A program made the translations under genes and the position numbers. A stretch of 57,766 nucleotides of DNA from the NCBI GenBank assembly GCA_035573435.1, contig DATMZR010000029.1:1-57766 (forward strand), given 5' to 3'. Within the stretch, counting starts at the first letter, position 1. Each line of letters opens with the position of its first letter. Source of the stretch: Solirubrobacterales bacterium. Lineage in GTDB: Bacteria; Actinomycetota; Thermoleophilia; Solirubrobacterales; 70-9. Positions 47,100 to 56,536 of this stretch are shown one piece after another. The notes under the pieces were generated by a model. It ran no database searches. It was not told where the DNA came from and saw only the letters and a program-made list of their open reading frames with translations.

Positions 47100-49043
47100 T
47101 TAGAAATCGACCGTGAAGGTGCGGATGGCAGGGGTCGGATCGGTGTTCTTCGCCCTGTCGGTGGCCTGGACCTCGAAGGTGTGAGTCCCGATGGAGAGCG
47201 GAGCCGAGGGCGTGTGGCTGGCGCCTGGCCCCGAGCAGGCCGCGAACGGGTCGGAGTCGAATCGACACTTGAAGGCTGAGCCCGACTCGGTAGAGGAGAA
47301 CGTGAAGGTGGGGGTGTCGTCGGTGCTCGAGTCCGGCGGCCCGCCGGTGATCGTCGTCTGCGGAGGAGTCGAGTCCTCAACATAGGCGCGCGCCTCAGAG
47401 CAGGGCGAGATGTTTCCGGCCGCGTCTCTGGTCGAGGCGCGGAAAACCGTGGTCGAGTTGTCGGGCACCGAGACGCCGAGTCCCGGTGATGCGAACTGGG
47501 CGGCGGTCCCGGTGACAACTGGAGCGCCCGCACAGCCCGCCGTCTTGTACAGCCTCACGGTCGTGCCCGCCGGGGCCACGCCCTTGACCCTTGGGACGTT
47601 GTGGTTTGCGGGCGAATTTGGGTCGGTGTCGGTGATCTGTGGTGCGGGAGGGGGCTGGGTGTCGACCGTGAACGACCTCGAAACCACTGCGCTCTCGTTT
47701 CCGGGGGCGTCGATGGCCTTGACGTAGAAGGTGTGGGGGCCGTCTGACAGCCGCACGGCTGGGATCAGCGGCGAGCCGCAGGGCTTGAACGGCGCCGTGC
47801 CGAAGTGGCAGACGAAGGTCGAGCCGGCCTCGTTCGACCCAAAGAAGAAGGTCGGGGTCGGGTCGTTCGTCCTGCTTCCCGGCTTTGGGCCCCCCGGGAT
47901 GCTCGCGACGGGCGGCGTGGTCTCGGCCGTGAAACTCTTGAAGGCGGTGTAGGCGGGCTTCGGGGTCCGGTCGTTGCGCATCAGCCCCGCGCTGCCACAG
48001 ATGCTGCACAACTTGGCGTAGTAGGACCCTGGTCGCGGATCGCGCCACAGGAACCAGAAGACGCGCTGCACATTCCAGGGCTTGCGGTTCTTCAGGATCA
48101 TCCTGAAGGAGCTGACGAGCAGGCTGCGCTGGCCCGTTTCACCTTTGTTCTTGCAGAACTGGTCGGGGGGACCGGATCCCCAGGCGAACTCGGTCAGCCA
48201 CAGCGGTGTTGGCCCGTCGCCGTGACTCTTCATCGCCGTCCTGAACCTGGTAATCGCGTCTTCAGTCCGCTCCAGGTCGCATCCGTACGGATGCAGAGCG
48301 GCCACGTCGAAGTCACCCTGGACCCCAGTCACGTTGTAGAGGTAGTTGAGGAACTTCCAGGCCGTCACGTCCCCGAAGCTCGGCATTCCGGCCAACACGA
48401 TCGTGGCCCCGGGATTCGTTGCCGTGATCGTGTCGTGGGAGATCGTCAGCAGCCTGGCGTACTTTTGGGTCACCTGCTGGATTGTTGATCCCGGGCTGAA
48501 GTACTTCTTCAGATTGGGCTCATTCCAGACCTGCCAGGACTTGACCGGCAGCGGCGTGGCGCTCGTTCCGTAGTCCTGGTCGTATTTCCCCCCGGGTGCC
48601 CAGTAAGTGCCGCCGGGCCCGTAGCGCGACGCCGCAGCCTTGAGGAAGTTCCGCCAGGACTGAATCTCAGCCGCGGTGGCGAGCGGCGGAGTGCCTGGAG
48701 CCCCGTTCCCCACCCACTTCGGAGACCCCCATACGAACGGCACGGATCGGATTCCCTGCGAGGCAAGACCCCCGATGAACCAGTCCCGGTCGCTCCAGTC
48801 GTAGGAGCCCGGGGACTTCTCTATGTCCCGCCACTTGAGCATGAAGCGGGCCGTTTGGACCCGGGCGGCCGCCATTCCCTGACGATCCTGAACATCGAGC
48901 TGCCCAGCGGCAATGCCGAAGAACTCCGTCCGGACTCTCGCGCCCGCCGCGGGTGCGGCGAACAGGCACAGCGAGAGCGCAGCGATAACGCCCGCGAGGT
49001 ACCGCACTCCTGGCACCCTCCTTCGCACCCTGGCTACACCCAT
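47100..49043 (-). CDS. Secreted glycosidase-like protein (clan A TIM barrel) with Ig-like tail
   Basis: The product has 647 residues from ATG 49043 (AGGGAGG upstream). Signal: YLAGVIAALSLCLFAAPAAG. The barrel (~40-390) has acid/base candidate Glu175 in WQVWNEPNLKKYF and nucleophile candidate Glu285 in LWLTEFAWGSG, as in GH5/GH39-type retaining enzymes. Three Ig-like modules follow (TPTFFFGSNEAGSTFVCHFG, NHNVPRVKGVAPAGTTVRLY, FSSTESGSAFKCRFDSDP), probably for binding. A close relative follows at 49113. Substrate unknown; polysaccharide is assumed from the fold. Confidence 0.85.
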   Translation of the reverse strand: MGVARVRRRVPGVRYLAGVIAALSLCLFAAPAAGARVRTEFFGIAAGQLDVQDRQGMAAARVQTARFMLKWRDIEKSPGSYDWSDRDWFIGGLASQGIRSVPFVWGSPKWVGNGAPGTPPLATAAEIQSWRNFLKAAASRYGPGGTYWAPGGKYDQDYGTSATPLPVKSWQVWNEPNLKKYFSPGSTIQQVTQKYARLLTISHDTITATNPGATIVLAGMPSFGDVTAWKFLNYLYNVTGVQGDFDVAALHPYGCDLERTEDAITRFRTAMKSHGDGPTPLWLTEFAWGSGPPDQFCKNKGETGQRSLLVSSFRMILKNRKPWNVQRVFWFLWRDPRPGSYYAKLCSICGSAGLMRNDRTPKPAYTAFKSFTAETTPPVASIPGGPKPGSRTNDPTPTFFFGSNEAGSTFVCHFGTAPFKPCGSPLIPAVRLSDGPHTFYVKAIDAPGNESAVVSRSFTVDTQPPPAPQITDTDPNSPANHNVPRVKGVAPAGTTVRLYKTAGCAGAPVVTGTAAQFASPGLGVSVPDNSTTVFRASTRDAAGNISPCSEARAYVEDSTPPQTTITGGPPDSSTDDTPTFTFSSTESGSAFKCRFDSDPFAACSGPGASHTPSAPLSIGTHTFEVQATDRAKNTDPTPAIRTFTVDF

Positions 49044-49112
49044 CGACCTCCCTAGCGTACCGGCGCCGCAGATTCGGCGTAGCACGATCCCGGTTAGGCA
49101 AGTGACCGTGGT

Positions 49113-50513
49113 CTAGGGCGCCGCGGCTTCGATGGTGAAGGAGCGCGAGACGACCTGGCTCTCGTTGCCGGGGGCGTCGATCGCCTTCACGGAGAAGGTG
49201 TGGGCGCCGCTGGTGAGCGACCGCGTGTACGGGGAGGAGCAGGTCGCAAACGGATTGGAGTCATACCGGCAGACAAAGGTCGAGCCAGCCTCGCTGGAGG
49301 CGAAGGAAAAGGTCGGCGTCGGGTCCGTGGTGAAGCTCCCCCCAGTCGGCCCCCCGGTGATGCTCGCCACCGGCGGCGTGGTCTCGGCCGTGAAGCTCCT
49401 GAAGGCGTAGTAGGCGGGCTTCGGGCTGCGGTCGTGCCGCAGTATCCCCGCGGTGCCGCAGAAGCTGCAGTAGGTCACGTAGGTGGAGGTGGGATCCGGA
49501 TCGCGCCACAGGAACCAGTAGACCCGCTGGATGTTCCAGGCCTTGCGATTTTGCAGGAACATCCGGTAGGAGCTGATGAGCAGGTCGCGCTGGCCCGTTT
49601 CCCCTTTGTTCTTGCAGAATGAATCGGGTTTCCCCGATCCCCAGGCGAATTCGGTCAGCCACAGCGGCGTCGCCCCGTCGCCGTGGTTCTTCATCACCGC
49701 GCTGAACTTCTGGAGCCCGGTGCGGACCTGATCCAGGTCGCACGCGTAGGGATGCAGCGCGGCGGCGTCGAAGTCTGTCGTGACGCCGGCCACCCTGTAG
49801 AGGGCGTTGAGGAAGTCCCAAGCGGTCGAGCTTCCGGCCACGTGCGAGGTGTTGGGCATGCCGGCGAGCACGATCTTGGCCTTGGGGTCCTTGGCCTTGA
49901 TCGCATCGTGGGAGATCGCCAGCAGATTGGCGTACCTATTGGCCGCCTGCTGAGTTGTCGATCCCGGGCTGAAGTACTTCTTCAGATTGACCTCGTTCCA
50001 GACCTGCCACGACTGAATCGGCAGCGGCGTGGCGCTCGATCCGTAGTCCTGCTCGTACTTCCCCCCTGGGGCCCAGTAGCTGCCGCCGGGCCCGTAGCGC
50101 GCCGCCGCCGCCCTGAGGAAGTTCCGCCAGGCCTGTCTGTCGGCCGCCGTGAGCGGGGGCTGTCGGGGATCCCCGTCGCCCACCCATTTCGGCGACCCCC
50201 ACACGAACGGCAGGGGTCGGATGCCCTTCGAGGCAAGGCCGCCGATGAACCAGTCCCTCGCGCTCCAGTCGTAGGAACCCGGGGACTTCTCGATGTCGCG
50301 CCACTTGAGCATGAAGCGCTCCGTTTGGACCCGGACGCCCGCCATCCACGCGCGATCCGTGGCGTCCAGCTGTCCCGCGGCGATGCCGAAGAACTCCGTC
50401 CGGACTGCCGCGCCGGCCGCGGGCGCTGCGAACAGGGACAGCGCGAGGGCAGCAAAAACGGCTGCGAGGCGCGAAACTCTTGGCGCCCTGCTTCGCACCC
50501 CAGCTACACCCAT
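49113..50513 (-). CDS. Secreted glycosidase-like protein, tandem paralog
   Basis: The product has 466 residues and is nearly collinear with the 47100 protein over the signal peptide, the barrel and the first Ig-like module, after which it stops. The acid/base block reads WQVWNEVNLKKYF (Glu174, with Val after it instead of the usual Pro), and the nucleophile block LWLTEFAWGSG is kept. Because the NEP proline is commonly conserved, activity may differ. The pair arose by tandem duplication; gene order on the minus strand is this one first, then the longer one 69 bases downstream. Confidence 0.85.
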   Translation of the reverse strand: MGVAGVRSRAPRVSRLAAVFAALALSLFAAPAAGAAVRTEFFGIAAGQLDATDRAWMAGVRVQTERFMLKWRDIEKSPGSYDWSARDWFIGGLASKGIRPLPFVWGSPKWVGDGDPRQPPLTAADRQAWRNFLRAAAARYGPGGSYWAPGGKYEQDYGSSATPLPIQSWQVWNEVNLKKYFSPGSTTQQAANRYANLLAISHDAIKAKDPKAKIVLAGMPNTSHVAGSSTAWDFLNALYRVAGVTTDFDAAALHPYACDLDQVRTGLQKFSAVMKNHGDGATPLWLTEFAWGSGKPDSFCKNKGETGQRDLLISSYRMFLQNRKAWNIQRVYWFLWRDPDPTSTYVTYCSFCGTAGILRHDRSPKPAYYAFRSFTAETTPPVASITGGPTGGSFTTDPTPTFSFASSEAGSTFVCRYDSNPFATCSSPYTRSLTSGAHTFSVKAIDAPGNESQVVSRSFTIEAAAP

Positions 50514-50630
50514 CGACCCTCCAAGCCTACCGCCGCCGCAACTCCCACGCAGCCGATCCCCGATAGATGGCCAGATAAGACCACCCCGTCAGATTCCATC
50601 CAGGCGACACCTTGACGCGCCAGGCCTGGA

Positions 50631-52088
50631 GTGGTAGGCAACCACATCGCGTCCTGGCCGCGCCAACCCTCCCCGCTACTCGCAATGCTGGCCGTGTTCG
50701 GCGCCTTGGCGGTCGCCGCGATGCTCCCGACGCTCGCCGATCGAACACAGGCGGCTGAGGCGCGGCCCAACGTACTCGTCATCGAAACCGATGACCAGAC
50801 GGTCGAGTCGATGCGGGTCATGACAAATGTGAACTCGCTGATCGGCGCCCAGGGCGCGACCTTCCAGAACAGCTTCGTCAACTTCTCGCTCTGCTGTCCC
50901 TCGCGAGCCACCTTCCTGACGGGGCAGTACGCCCACAACCACAACGTCCTCGAAAACAAGGCCCCCACCGGAGGCTTCGACCGCTTCGAGTCCTTGCACG
51001 GGGACAACAACCTCGCCGTCTGGCTCCAGGATGCGGGCTATCACACCGCCATGATCGGCAAGTACCTGAACTACTACGCGAACGACCCGCCGGTGCCTCC
51101 CGGCTGGTCGGAGTGGCACGCGGTCTCCCAAGGCTCGTCGAAGGTCTACGACTACACGCTGAACGTGAACGGGGTGCTGGTCAAGCACGACGACCGGCCC
51201 AGCGAGTTCCTGCAGGACGTGCTCACCGCCAAGACGGTGCGTTTCATCGACCGCCGCGCCTCGAGCTCACAGCCATTCTTCCTCTGGCTCAACTACACGT
51301 CGCCCCACGTCGCCGGCCCGGACCCGAACCCCAACCCACCATCGGACTGCTATGGAGCCGCGAAGCCGGCGCCGCGCCACGCCCACGCGTTCGACTCCGA
51401 GCCGCTGCCGATGCCTCCGAACTTCAACGAGGCCGACGTCTCCGACAAGCCGGCTGAGATGCGCAACCGCCCGCTCTTGAGGCCCACCCCTGAGATCGCC
51501 AACATCAAGCGCCACTACCGGTGCGCCCTCGAGTCGCTCCTGTCGGTGGACGAGGGGGTCAAGAAGATCGTTGACGCGCTCGTGGCTGACAACGAGCTCG
51601 ACAACACGTTGATCATCTACACCTCCGACAACGGGTTCTTCTATGGAGAGCACCGGCTCTTCTTCATCAAAAGGCACATCTACGAGGAGTCGATCCGGGT
51701 GCCGCTCATGATGCGCGGCCCGGGAATACCGGCCGGAGTGACCATCCCTGACCTGTCGATCAACGCCGACCTGGCGCCCACGATCGTTGACGCCGCGAAT
51801 GCCACCCCCGGCCTGGTGATGGACGGCAGGTCGCTGATCCCGGTCGCCCGGCAACCCGGCAGTGGGCGGGGACGCGAGCTCTTGATCGAGGAGCCGGGCT
51901 TCAAGGCGATCCGTACGGAGCGCTACATGTACGCGGAGCACAGCACAGGCGAGAAGGAGCTCTATGACCTGCTGAAGGACCCGTTCGAGCTTCAGAGCCG
52001 CCAGAACGCGTCGGCATACGCATCCGTCAAGTCCCTGCTTGCGGCCCGCTTGGACCAGCTGCGGGACTGCACCGGCTCCGACTGCTGA
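50631..52088 (+). CDS. Secreted sulfatase
   Basis: The product has 485 residues. A hydrophobic export segment covers residues 18-43 (MLAVFGALAVAAMLPTLADR). Asp54 and Asp55 start the metal site (IETDDQTVES). The formylglycine motif CCPSR has Cys88 as the residue to be modified, and the C-terminal metal site is LIIYTSDNGFFYGEHRLFFI. The group releases sulfate from sulfated glycans or esters. GTG 50631 is the frame start; an ATG at 50682 lies just before the hydrophobic segment. The gene is divergent from the glycosidase-like pair. No formylglycine-generating enzyme gene is nearby. Confidence 0.9.
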   Translation: MVGNHIASWPRQPSPLLAMLAVFGALAVAAMLPTLADRTQAAEARPNVLVIETDDQTVESMRVMTNVNSLIGAQGATFQNSFVNFSLCCPSRATFLTGQYAHNHNVLENKAPTGGFDRFESLHGDNNLAVWLQDAGYHTAMIGKYLNYYANDPPVPPGWSEWHAVSQGSSKVYDYTLNVNGVLVKHDDRPSEFLQDVLTAKTVRFIDRRASSSQPFFLWLNYTSPHVAGPDPNPNPPSDCYGAAKPAPRHAHAFDSEPLPMPPNFNEADVSDKPAEMRNRPLLRPTPEIANIKRHYRCALESLLSVDEGVKKIVDALVADNELDNTLIIYTSDNGFFYGEHRLFFIKRHIYEESIRVPLMMRGPGIPAGVTIPDLSINADLAPTIVDAANATPGLVMDGRSLIPVARQPGSGRGRELLIEEPGFKAIRTERYMYAEHSTGEKELYDLLKDPFELQSRQNASAYASVKSLLAARLDQLRDCTGSDC

Positions 52089-52204
52089 CCTGTCAGGTCG
52101 GTAACTACCGGATTTCTTGATGGCCCTACCGGCGCCGGGGTTACAACCTGGTGGACCGGGTAGCGGGCGCGAGGCCACCACGGCACCGGGACAGGAGGAG
52201 AGGC

Positions 52205-53143
52205 ATGCGACGAGTCGCATTGGTGCCGGCACTGGCGTCGCTCGGAGCGATGCTTCTGCTTGCCGGTACCCAGGACTCAGTGCGCGGTCAGACGGCGGAG
52301 GACTCGGCTCACCGCACCTACAAGGGCGTCATGGTTTCCGATCTGGACACGTCCCCGCGACGTCTGGCCGCGGCTCGAGTGGGAGTCGTTCGGATCAACG
52401 CCGGCAAGGCCAGCCCCGCGCGTGGCTACGGGGACATAGGCCTGTACACCGCGCGGCTCAGGGCCTGGGGAATCCGGCCGCTCCCCATGCTGCAGCAGAA
52501 CCTGAGCCTGACGGACCGTCAATGGAAGCGTGCCGTCAGGGCCTTTGCGACAAACGTTCGGGCCGTATTTCTGGAGATCGGCAACGAGCCCGGACCCCGA
52601 GCCTGGCCCCGCTATTTCCACCTGGTGCGGCTGGCGGCGCCGATCATCCACAATCACGGCAAGAAGGTGGTTCTCGCCGGCTCGGAGAACGTGGACACGA
52701 ACAGGTACTTGACGGCGGCGAAGGCGGCCGGCGACATCTTTCCTCGCGTGGACGGCGTGGCGATCCATCCCTACGCGCCCACGCCCTACCTGGTCCAGCA
52801 GCGCATCGTCGAGGCGCGAAGGATCGTTCCCTGGAGGCTGCCGTTCTGGATCACCGAGGTCGGCTGGGGCACCGGGCCGAACCAGGAAAGGGGATATGGG
52901 GGCTTGGACGTGACCCCCAGGGCGCAGGCGCGTCACGTCGGCAGGCTCTACTACAGGCTCTTCCGGCTCGGCAGGCTTTTGAACCTGGCCTCGATTGGCT
53001 ACTTCATCTGGAAGGACTACGGCCCTGGGGACCGACAGGGCGACGAGTGGTTTCACCATTCCGGGTTGCTCCGCATCGACGGAACCCGCAAGCCCGCCTT
53101 TGCAACGTACGCGAGCCGTCCGCGCACCCGTGTACAGGGCTGA
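52205..53143 (+). CDS. Secreted glycosidase-like protein (clan A)
   Basis: The product has 312 residues from ATG 52205, with AGGAGGAG upstream. Signal: LVPALASLGAMLLLAGTQDS. The barrel is shorter than in the 47100/49113 proteins but has the same pair of glutamates: Glu128 in EIGNEPG and Glu218 in FWITEVGWG. It ends without Ig-like modules. The sulfatase stop is 116 bases upstream and on the same strand. This suggests joint attack on a sulfated or complex glycan, which is an inference from neighbourhood. Confidence 0.85.
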   Translation: MRRVALVPALASLGAMLLLAGTQDSVRGQTAEDSAHRTYKGVMVSDLDTSPRRLAAARVGVVRINAGKASPARGYGDIGLYTARLRAWGIRPLPMLQQNLSLTDRQWKRAVRAFATNVRAVFLEIGNEPGPRAWPRYFHLVRLAAPIIHNHGKKVVLAGSENVDTNRYLTAAKAAGDIFPRVDGVAIHPYAPTPYLVQQRIVEARRIVPWRLPFWITEVGWGTGPNQERGYGGLDVTPRAQARHVGRLYYRLFRLGRLLNLASIGYFIWKDYGPGDRQGDEWFHHSGLLRIDGTRKPAFATYASRPRTRVQG

Positions 53144-53156
53144 CGCGGGCGCTTGC

Positions 53157-53918
53157 TCACCGTCTGCTTGGCTTGACGTAGGCCTCAGTCGCGAACTGGA
53201 CGCGGCGCGCATAGATGATCCGCCTGAGCCTCGCCGTGAAGAGCATGAGGGCGATCAGCACCACGGCGCCGATCCATAGCACCGGATCGGTTGCCGAGAG
53301 CTCCTCGAGCTGGCTGCCCAGGTACACGAAGATCGCGGTCAGCGGCAGATATCCGATCGCGGTCGTCCAGACGAAGCGGCCGACCGGAACCTTCGCGGCG
53401 CCCGCCGCATAGCTGAAGAGGCTGAAGGGGACAATCGGGACCAAGCGCATCGAGAGCAGGAGGGTCACCCCGCCTCGCTCGGCGAGCAGCTCGAAGCGGT
53501 CGAAGCGCTCCCTGTTGATCAGCCGGTAGAGGATGGGGCGAGTGGCATGGCGCCCGATCCAGTACGCAACCAGGCCGTTGACCAGCCACACCGCCATGAT
53601 CAGCGGCATCGCCACCCAGAAGCCGTAGACGTAGCCCACCGCGGCGTCGAGGATCTCGGCCGGATACCAGACGACGACATGGACAAGGCCGAGAACGAGC
53701 ACGATCAGGACTCCGCTGACACCGAGCCCTCGCAGATCCTCCCGAAGCCCGCCGGTGTCGCCGGCGATGGCGTCGGAGACGCCGCTTCGAAGCGGTTCGA
53801 TCGCGAATACAAGGCCAGCGAGCACCGCGATGCCCGCAAGCGCGACTACGACCCCCGTAAGCGGCGGCAGGCCCTCAGAGCGCGCGGCACCCTCCCCGGT
53901 TGCCGGTTTCTCGGACAC
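53157..53918 (-). CDS. VTT-domain (TVP38/TMEM64, DedA-like) membrane protein
   Basis: The product has 253 residues with about six helices. The hallmark block is PAEILDAAVGYVYGFWVAMP, followed by LVAYWIGRHATRPILYRLIN and RLVPIVPFSLFSYAAGAAKV, the VTT region. Bacterial TVP38/DedA proteins are linked to lipid flipping and membrane integrity. The end (RRIIYARRVQFATEAYVKPS) is basic and cytoplasmic. Convergent with the glycosidase-like gene at 52205 (13-base gap). Confidence 0.88.
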   Translation of the reverse strand: MSEKPATGEGAARSEGLPPLTGVVVALAGIAVLAGLVFAIEPLRSGVSDAIAGDTGGLREDLRGLGVSGVLIVLVLGLVHVVVWYPAEILDAAVGYVYGFWVAMPLIMAVWLVNGLVAYWIGRHATRPILYRLINRERFDRFELLAERGGVTLLLSMRLVPIVPFSLFSYAAGAAKVPVGRFVWTTAIGYLPLTAIFVYLGSQLEELSATDPVLWIGAVVLIALMLFTARLRRIIYARRVQFATEAYVKPSRR

Positions 53919-53992
53919 CCCGACCAGTGTAGGACGCGAGCGCGGCCACCCCTCCAGGCAAGCCCCGCGGCAGCCCGGTTATCGTCCGATCG

Positions 53993-54373
53993 GTGCCAAG
54001 CTTGATCCACACCTGCTACCGGGTCCTGGATCTCGATCGCTCGGTTGGCTTCTACGAGAAGCTCGGCCTGGAGGAGATCGGCCGAGTGCCCATTCGCGAT
54101 GAGGCGATCAACGTCTTCATGGGCCTGCCCGACGACGGGCCGCGACTCGAGCTCACCTACAACCGCGGCCGCACCGAGCCGTACGAGGTCGGGACCGGCT
54201 ACGGCCACATCGCGATCACCGTTGATGACCTGGACGCCACTCTGGAGCGGCTGGCCACCGTGGGCATCGAGCCCGAGCGCCCTCCTTACTCGGTAAGGGA
54301 GGGCGGCTCGCGCTTATGTTTCGTTCGCGATCCCGACGATTACCGAATCGAGCTGATCGAGTCCGATAGCTGA
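53993..54373 (+). CDS. Glyoxalase I family (VOC) protein
   Basis: The product has 126 residues from GTG 53993. Metal ligand positions of lactoylglutathione lyase are all present: His6, Glu53 (RLELTYN), His72 (YGHIAITVDD) and Glu120 (RIELIE). LIHTCYRVLDLDRSVGFYEK is the typical first block. The length matches the nickel-type GloA. In actinobacteria without glutathione the true substrate may be a mycothiol or other adduct, or the protein may be another VOC enzyme. Confidence 0.88.
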   Translation: MPSLIHTCYRVLDLDRSVGFYEKLGLEEIGRVPIRDEAINVFMGLPDDGPRLELTYNRGRTEPYEVGTGYGHIAITVDDLDATLERLATVGIEPERPPYSVREGGSRLCFVRDPDDYRIELIESDS

Positions 54374-54443
54374 CGGACGACCTGAGCGCGTCGGGCACCG
54401 GCGTAAAGCAGTCCGCCGCCACCTCGAACATCTGGGGTTCCCG

Positions 54444-54980
54444 ATGGGACCGCGATCGTCATCAGGCACCAAGCAGGCGGTGCAGACACGGCGGCCCGCG
54501 AGCTATTACTGGGTCGCGGGCGTGGACCTGCGAAGCGAGATGGACCGGCTTTGCCGGCTGCCCGCCTTCGGTGGAGAGACGGGACCCCTCCGGCGCCGCC
54601 CGCCCACCCTGACCGTTCGCCGAGCCTCGAGGCGGCCCCGCAGCCAGCTGGGATTCGCGATCCCGGACGAGTGGCGGATCTCGGTGACCGCCTTCCCGGG
54701 TCAACGGATGGGGGACGCCGAGGAGACCCTCGTTCACGAGCTGGTCCATCTGTTCGTCGGGACCTCCCCGGGCACCCATCGCTGGCATGGGCGCCAGTTC
54801 AAGGCAACGATGGCGCGAGCGATGCAAGAGGGCTACGGGGTTGGCGACGTGAAGCCGAACGGCAGCTATCACGGCGTCTACGCCGATGCCCTCGAGCGGA
54901 TCCGTTCCCAGGCGCGGACAAGGCGGTCGCGGACACTCCACCCGGGCCAGCTCGCCCTGGTCGGATCAGGGGGCCCATAG
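54444..54980 (+). CDS. SprT-like zinc metallopeptidase domain protein
   Basis: The product has 178 residues. The zinc motif is VHELVHLFVGTSPGTHRWHG, with His98, Glu99 and His102 and a third ligand at His112 or His115. This matches SprT/SprT-like peptidases, which include the Spartan protease relatives. The N-terminus (YYWVAGVDLRSEMDRLCRLP) fits the first helix of the domain. No DNA-binding zinc ribbon follows, and the C-terminus is basic. The start ATG 54444 is 70 bases after the glyoxalase stop. Substrate unknown. Confidence 0.75.
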   Translation: MGPRSSSGTKQAVQTRRPASYYWVAGVDLRSEMDRLCRLPAFGGETGPLRRRPPTLTVRRASRRPRSQLGFAIPDEWRISVTAFPGQRMGDAEETLVHELVHLFVGTSPGTHRWHGRQFKATMARAMQEGYGVGDVKPNGSYHGVYADALERIRSQARTRRSRTLHPGQLALVGSGGP

Positions 54981-54997
54981 CTGGACCCGCCCGAGCC

Positions 54998-55489
54998 TCA
55001 GCTCACCTCCCGAAGCTCGCCACTGCCGACGTCGTAGACGAAGCCGCGCACGCTGTCCGTGTGAGGGATGAACGGGCTGGACTTGATGCGGTGGATCGAG
55101 TCCCGGACGTCTTGGTCGAGGTCGGGAAACGAGTGCGCTTCCCAATCGGGGCGCTGGCCGGTCTCCGCCTCGAGCCTGTCAGCGAACTCCTGATCATTGA
55201 AGGTCAGCATCCCGCAGTCCGTGTGGTGGATCAGCATGATCTCCTCCGTCCCCAGGAGGTGCTGGGAGATCGCCAGCGAGCGGATCTCGCCGTCGGTGAT
55301 CACCCCGCCGGCGTTCCGGATCACGTGGGCATCCCCCAGCTCGAGCCCCAGGATCGGATAGGGGTTCAGGCGGGCGTCCATGCAGGCCACGATCGCGATC
55401 TTCCGCGCCGGAGGCAGTGGCAGGTCGCCCTGGTCGAAGCTCTGCGCGAATCTCTCGTTGTTTTCAAGCAGCTCGTCTGTAGTGCTCAT
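54998..55489 (-). CDS. Beta-class carbonic anhydrase
   Basis: The product has 163 residues from ATG 55489, with CAGGAGGAGAG directly upstream. Zinc ligands are Cys36 (IAIVACMDARL, with Asp38 and Arg40 as the dyad), His89 and Cys92 in MLIHHTDCGML. The short form matches the Rv1284-like type. It interconverts CO2 and bicarbonate in the cytosol. The frame continues far upstream antisense to the reductase gene; I ignore that part. Divergent from 55544 (54 bases between starts), convergent with the SprT-like gene. Confidence 0.92.
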   Translation of the reverse strand: MSTTDELLENNERFAQSFDQGDLPLPPARKIAIVACMDARLNPYPILGLELGDAHVIRNAGGVITDGEIRSLAISQHLLGTEEIMLIHHTDCGMLTFNDQEFADRLEAETGQRPDWEAHSFPDLDQDVRDSIHRIKSSPFIPHTDSVRGFVYDVGSGELREVS

Positions 55490-55543
55490 CTCTCCTCCTG
55501 TCGAACCGGGACCGGAACATCGGCGTTGGGTAGGGTGCGCCGG

Positions 55544-56536
55544 GTGAAGTTTCGCAAGCTCGGGGATTCGGACCTCGAGGTCTCGGAGATCTCGCTCGGC
55601 TCCTGGCTCACCTACGGCGGTGGGCTGGTCCAAGAGCAGACTGAGGCATGCACCCGTGCGGCCTTCGACGCCGGGATCAACTTCTTCGACACCGCCAACG
55701 TCTACGGCGGCGGCGCGGCCGAGTCCGTCTGGGGCGAAGTACTGAAGGAGTTCGACCGGGGCTCCTACGTGCTCGCCACCAAGGTCTTCTTTCCGATGTC
55801 GGAGACCGACCACGGCCTCTCCCGGGAGCAGATCCACAAACAGATCGACGCCTCACTCGCGCGCCTGCAGACGGACTACGTCGACCTCTACCAGTGCCAC
55901 CGTCCCGATCCGGAGACGCCGATCGAGGAGACGATGGAGGCGCTTACCGAGGTCTGCGAAGCCGGCAAGGCGCGAGAGATCGGCTTCAGCGAATGGACCA
56001 TTGAGCAGATCGAGGCCGGTCTCGAGGTCCCGAACGCAAAGAAGTTCGTCTCCTCGCAACCGCAGTACAACATGATCTGGCGCGCGCCCGAGGCCGAGCT
56101 GATCCCCTTTTGCGAGCAGCACGGGATCTCGCAGATCGTCTGGTCGCCGCTCGCCCAGGGGGCGCTGACCGGCAAGTACGCGCCGGGCGAGCCGCCCCCC
56201 AAGGACTCCCGCGCCGCCAGCGCCGAGATGAACTGGGCGATGGACAGCTACCGCTCAGACGATCTGCTCGAGGCGGTCCAGCGGCTGGTACCGATTGCCG
56301 ATGGTGCCGGCCTGCGCATGGCGACCATGGCGCTCGCGTGGGTCCTGCGCCAGCACAACCTCGCCTCGGCGATCGTCGGCGCCTCCCGGCCCGAGCAGGT
56401 CTACTCCAATGTGGACGCCTCCGGCGTGGAGCTCTCGCAGGACACCATCGACGCGATCGACGACGCGCTGGGCGATCTACCGATTGCCGAGGCGCGGCTC
56501 GCGAACTTCGTGCAGGAGGGTGTGAAGCACCGCTAG
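55544..56536 (+). CDS. Aldo/keto reductase (Kv-beta-like)
   Basis: The product has 330 residues from GTG 55544 (GTG 55535 is an alternative). The tetrad is visible as Asp49 (FFDTANVY), Tyr54, Lys80 (LATKVFFP) and His119 (YQCHRPDP). The C-terminal block VGASRPEQVYSNVDASGVEL binds NADP. Similar proteins (AKR family 6/14-like, YghZ and potassium-channel beta-like) reduce aldehydes such as methylglyoxal. It is divergent from the carbonic anhydrase and its end overlaps the stop of the acyl-CoA synthetase by four bases. Confidence 0.9.
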   Translation: MKFRKLGDSDLEVSEISLGSWLTYGGGLVQEQTEACTRAAFDAGINFFDTANVYGGGAAESVWGEVLKEFDRGSYVLATKVFFPMSETDHGLSREQIHKQIDASLARLQTDYVDLYQCHRPDPETPIEETMEALTEVCEAGKAREIGFSEWTIEQIEAGLEVPNAKKFVSSQPQYNMIWRAPEAELIPFCEQHGISQIVWSPLAQGALTGKYAPGEPPPKDSRAASAEMNWAMDSYRSDDLLEAVQRLVPIADGAGLRMATMALAWVLRQHNLASAIVGASRPEQVYSNVDASGVELSQDTIDAIDDALGDLPIAEARLANFVQEGVKHR

